Both the position numbers and the translations under genes were made by a program. The notes under the pieces were generated by a model that worked only from the letters and a program-made list of their open reading frames with translations, searched no databases and had not been told where the DNA came from. From Duganella radicis (GTDB lineage Bacteria; Pseudomonadota; Gammaproteobacteria; Burkholderiales; Burkholderiaceae_D), in contig NZ_WNKY01000022.1 in NCBI RefSeq assembly GCF_009720825.1, positions 1 through 64,000 of the forward strand: a stretch of DNA of 64,000 nucleotides. The letters run 5' to 3'. The stretch's first letter is position 1. Each line of letters begins with the position of its first letter. Below are positions 63,084 through 64,000 of the stretch, in pieces.

Positions 63084-64000
63084 ATGCGTAAAGCTCTATT
63101 CATCGCAGCGGCGATGCTGATTGCCGGTTCCGCCCATGCCGACTTTATTCCACAGGTTATTTCAGGTACCAACTCCGTTATCCTCAGTGCCAATAACAGT
63201 TCGCTGACTTACAACGAGAATCGCGCCTCCAATGGTCCGCTGGGCGCCCTGATTGTCGATGCCCAGAATGTTCCGTACCAGATCCAGTACGCGTTGAACA
63301 CGGCCGTCGCCAACGCCGTCAACTCGCAAGGTGCGCGCTTTGGTAGCGGCACCCTCACTGGCCTGCCGACGATCACCTTGCGCCCCGACGCCAGCGGCGT
63401 CATTTACGTCACGCTCAGCGGTTTAAGCTATCGCTTCAATGCCTCATACAGCGGCACCAAGGCCGGCATCATCAATTACAGCTGCACCAACACGACCTAC
63501 TACAACAACATTACCATCACCGCGCAACTGGGCAGCGCAGACGGCGCGCTGCCGCCAAATAAGATCGGCATCAATGGCAACCTGTCCACGTCCACCGACT
63601 GCGACTCGAATCTGACGTGGATGCTGCCGGTACTGGGTAGCATCCTGGTCAACAAAGCAGAAGGCGCAGTGGACGCAGCGATCGCCAACAGCATTCAGAA
63701 CGGCCTGGCCAGCGTCACCCAAAAATTCTTCTTCTTGCGCGATCAGAACTGGCAAGTCGGTCTGCAACGTCTGATCCCGGCCGACAAAGTGGTAGGAGGC
63801 ATCGCCGTCGGCCAGTATATCCAGAACAATCTGGCCTACCTCATGTCCAACAGCCAGATCTCGATGACGGTGGGTGGCGGCGCAAACCTGAAACCAGTGG
63901 TTGGCACCAACGAACCACCACGCCTGCTCGGCGGCGATGCCATCTCGCTCACCCTGACCTCACCTGGCTTGAGCTTCTCCGTCAAGCTGCATGAAGAAGT
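63084..64000 (+). CDS. secreted protein of unknown function, cut by the window end
   Basis: An open frame from ATG 63084 to the window end without a stop, at least 305 residues. The N terminus is a signal peptide (MRKALFIAAAMLIAGSAHA, cleaved after residue 19). The mature part is rich in Asn, Ser, Thr and Gly and probably beta-structured, with a cysteine pair (INYSCTNTTYY and STDCDSNLTW) likely in a disulfide. GGAG lies nine bases upstream. I do not recognise a family. About 180 bp of AT-rich, promoter-like sequence separates it from divergent pnuC. Codon use is more AT-tolerant than its neighbours, but not strikingly. Confidence 0.8.
   Translation, partial: MRKALFIAAAMLIAGSAHADFIPQVISGTNSVILSANNSSLTYNENRASNGPLGALIVDAQNVPYQIQYALNTAVANAVNSQGARFGSGTLTGLPTITLRPDASGVIYVTLSGLSYRFNASYSGTKAGIINYSCTNTTYYNNITITAQLGSADGALPPNKIGINGNLSTSTDCDSNLTWMLPVLGSILVNKAEGAVDAAIANSIQNGLASVTQKFFFLRDQNWQVGLQRLIPADKVVGGIAVGQYIQNNLAYLMSNSQISMTVGGGANLKPVVGTNEPPRLLGGDAISLTLTSPGLSFSVKLHEE

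Overview
The window looks like ordinary chromosome of a beta-proteobacterium, most likely family Oxalobacteraceae (Massilia / Duganella / Janthinobacterium type). Reasons: high G+C with GC-rich third codon positions; the beta-proteobacterial dapC-dapD-pilU ... dapE-prmB gene set; a PEP-CTERM surface protein; tandem FapA-type DUF342 proteins; many LysR regulators next to the genes they probably control. I saw no rRNA, tRNA, CRISPR array, prophage or complete insertion sequence.

Layout. 1-3.0 kb: the edge of an unknown leftward gene, an EamA exporter, a RidA-type protein and a PLP aminotransferase. 3.4-10.6 kb: a diguanylate cyclase, then a tightly overlapping leftward operon (AGPS-like flavoenzyme, GlpD-like dehydrogenase, FGGY kinase) with a divergent AraC regulator. 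10.6-16 kb: SRPBCC protein, cytochrome P450, VOC protein, a small protein and an M16 protease. 16.1-17 kb: FMN riboswitch and ribB. 17-24.4 kb: DHA2 efflux pump with divergent LysR regulator, an MCE lipid-transport gene set without an ATPase, DUF2867 protein, secreted nucleoside hydrolase, YciH and a cysteine hydrolase. 24.5-31.5 kb: GlxA-type regulator, RhlE-like helicase, M19 dipeptidase, a D-tartrate-dehydratase-like enolase with its LysR regulator, then an AT-richer two-gene module with a nucleotidyltransferase-like protein. 31.0-34.8 kb: a MerR-controlled membrane protein and the arsRCBH arsenic operon. 34.8-48.6 kb: a DUF4153 membrane protein and the lysine/peptidoglycan cluster dapC-dapD-pilU / spx-like-dapE-prmB-ABC-F, interrupted by 4.2 kb of accessory genes including a PIN-domain module. 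48.6-55.8 kb: orphan CheW, ArfB, TauE/SafE exporter, LysR, two FapA paralogues and a small secreted protein. 55.9-59.4 kb: OmpR/EnvZ-type two-component system with a 102-bp symmetrical palindromic element between its genes, a secreted protein and an Imm26-like protein. 59.4-64 kb: TPP riboswitch and TonB receptor, a convergent PnuC / NadR-like kinase pair, and the start of an unknown secreted protein.

How the genes work together: riboflavin synthesis and probable thiamine uptake are each placed under a recognisable riboswitch. Arsenic is sensed by ArsR and handled by ArsC (reduction), ArsB (export) and ArsH (oxidation of organoarsenicals). Several metabolic genes sit divergent to their own regulator with visible palindromes between them. 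Two patterns run through the whole window: all sixteen convergent gene pairs end within 16 bp of each other or overlap, leaving almost no room for terminators, and at least five genes have a -10-like hexamer ending only 6 to 8 bases before the start codon, as expected for leaderless mRNAs. The least explained items are the AGPS/GlpD/FGGY operon, the nucleotidyltransferase-like pair at 29.9-31.0 kb, the PIN pair at 43.5-44.2 kb, and the palindromic element inside the ompR-envZ operon.
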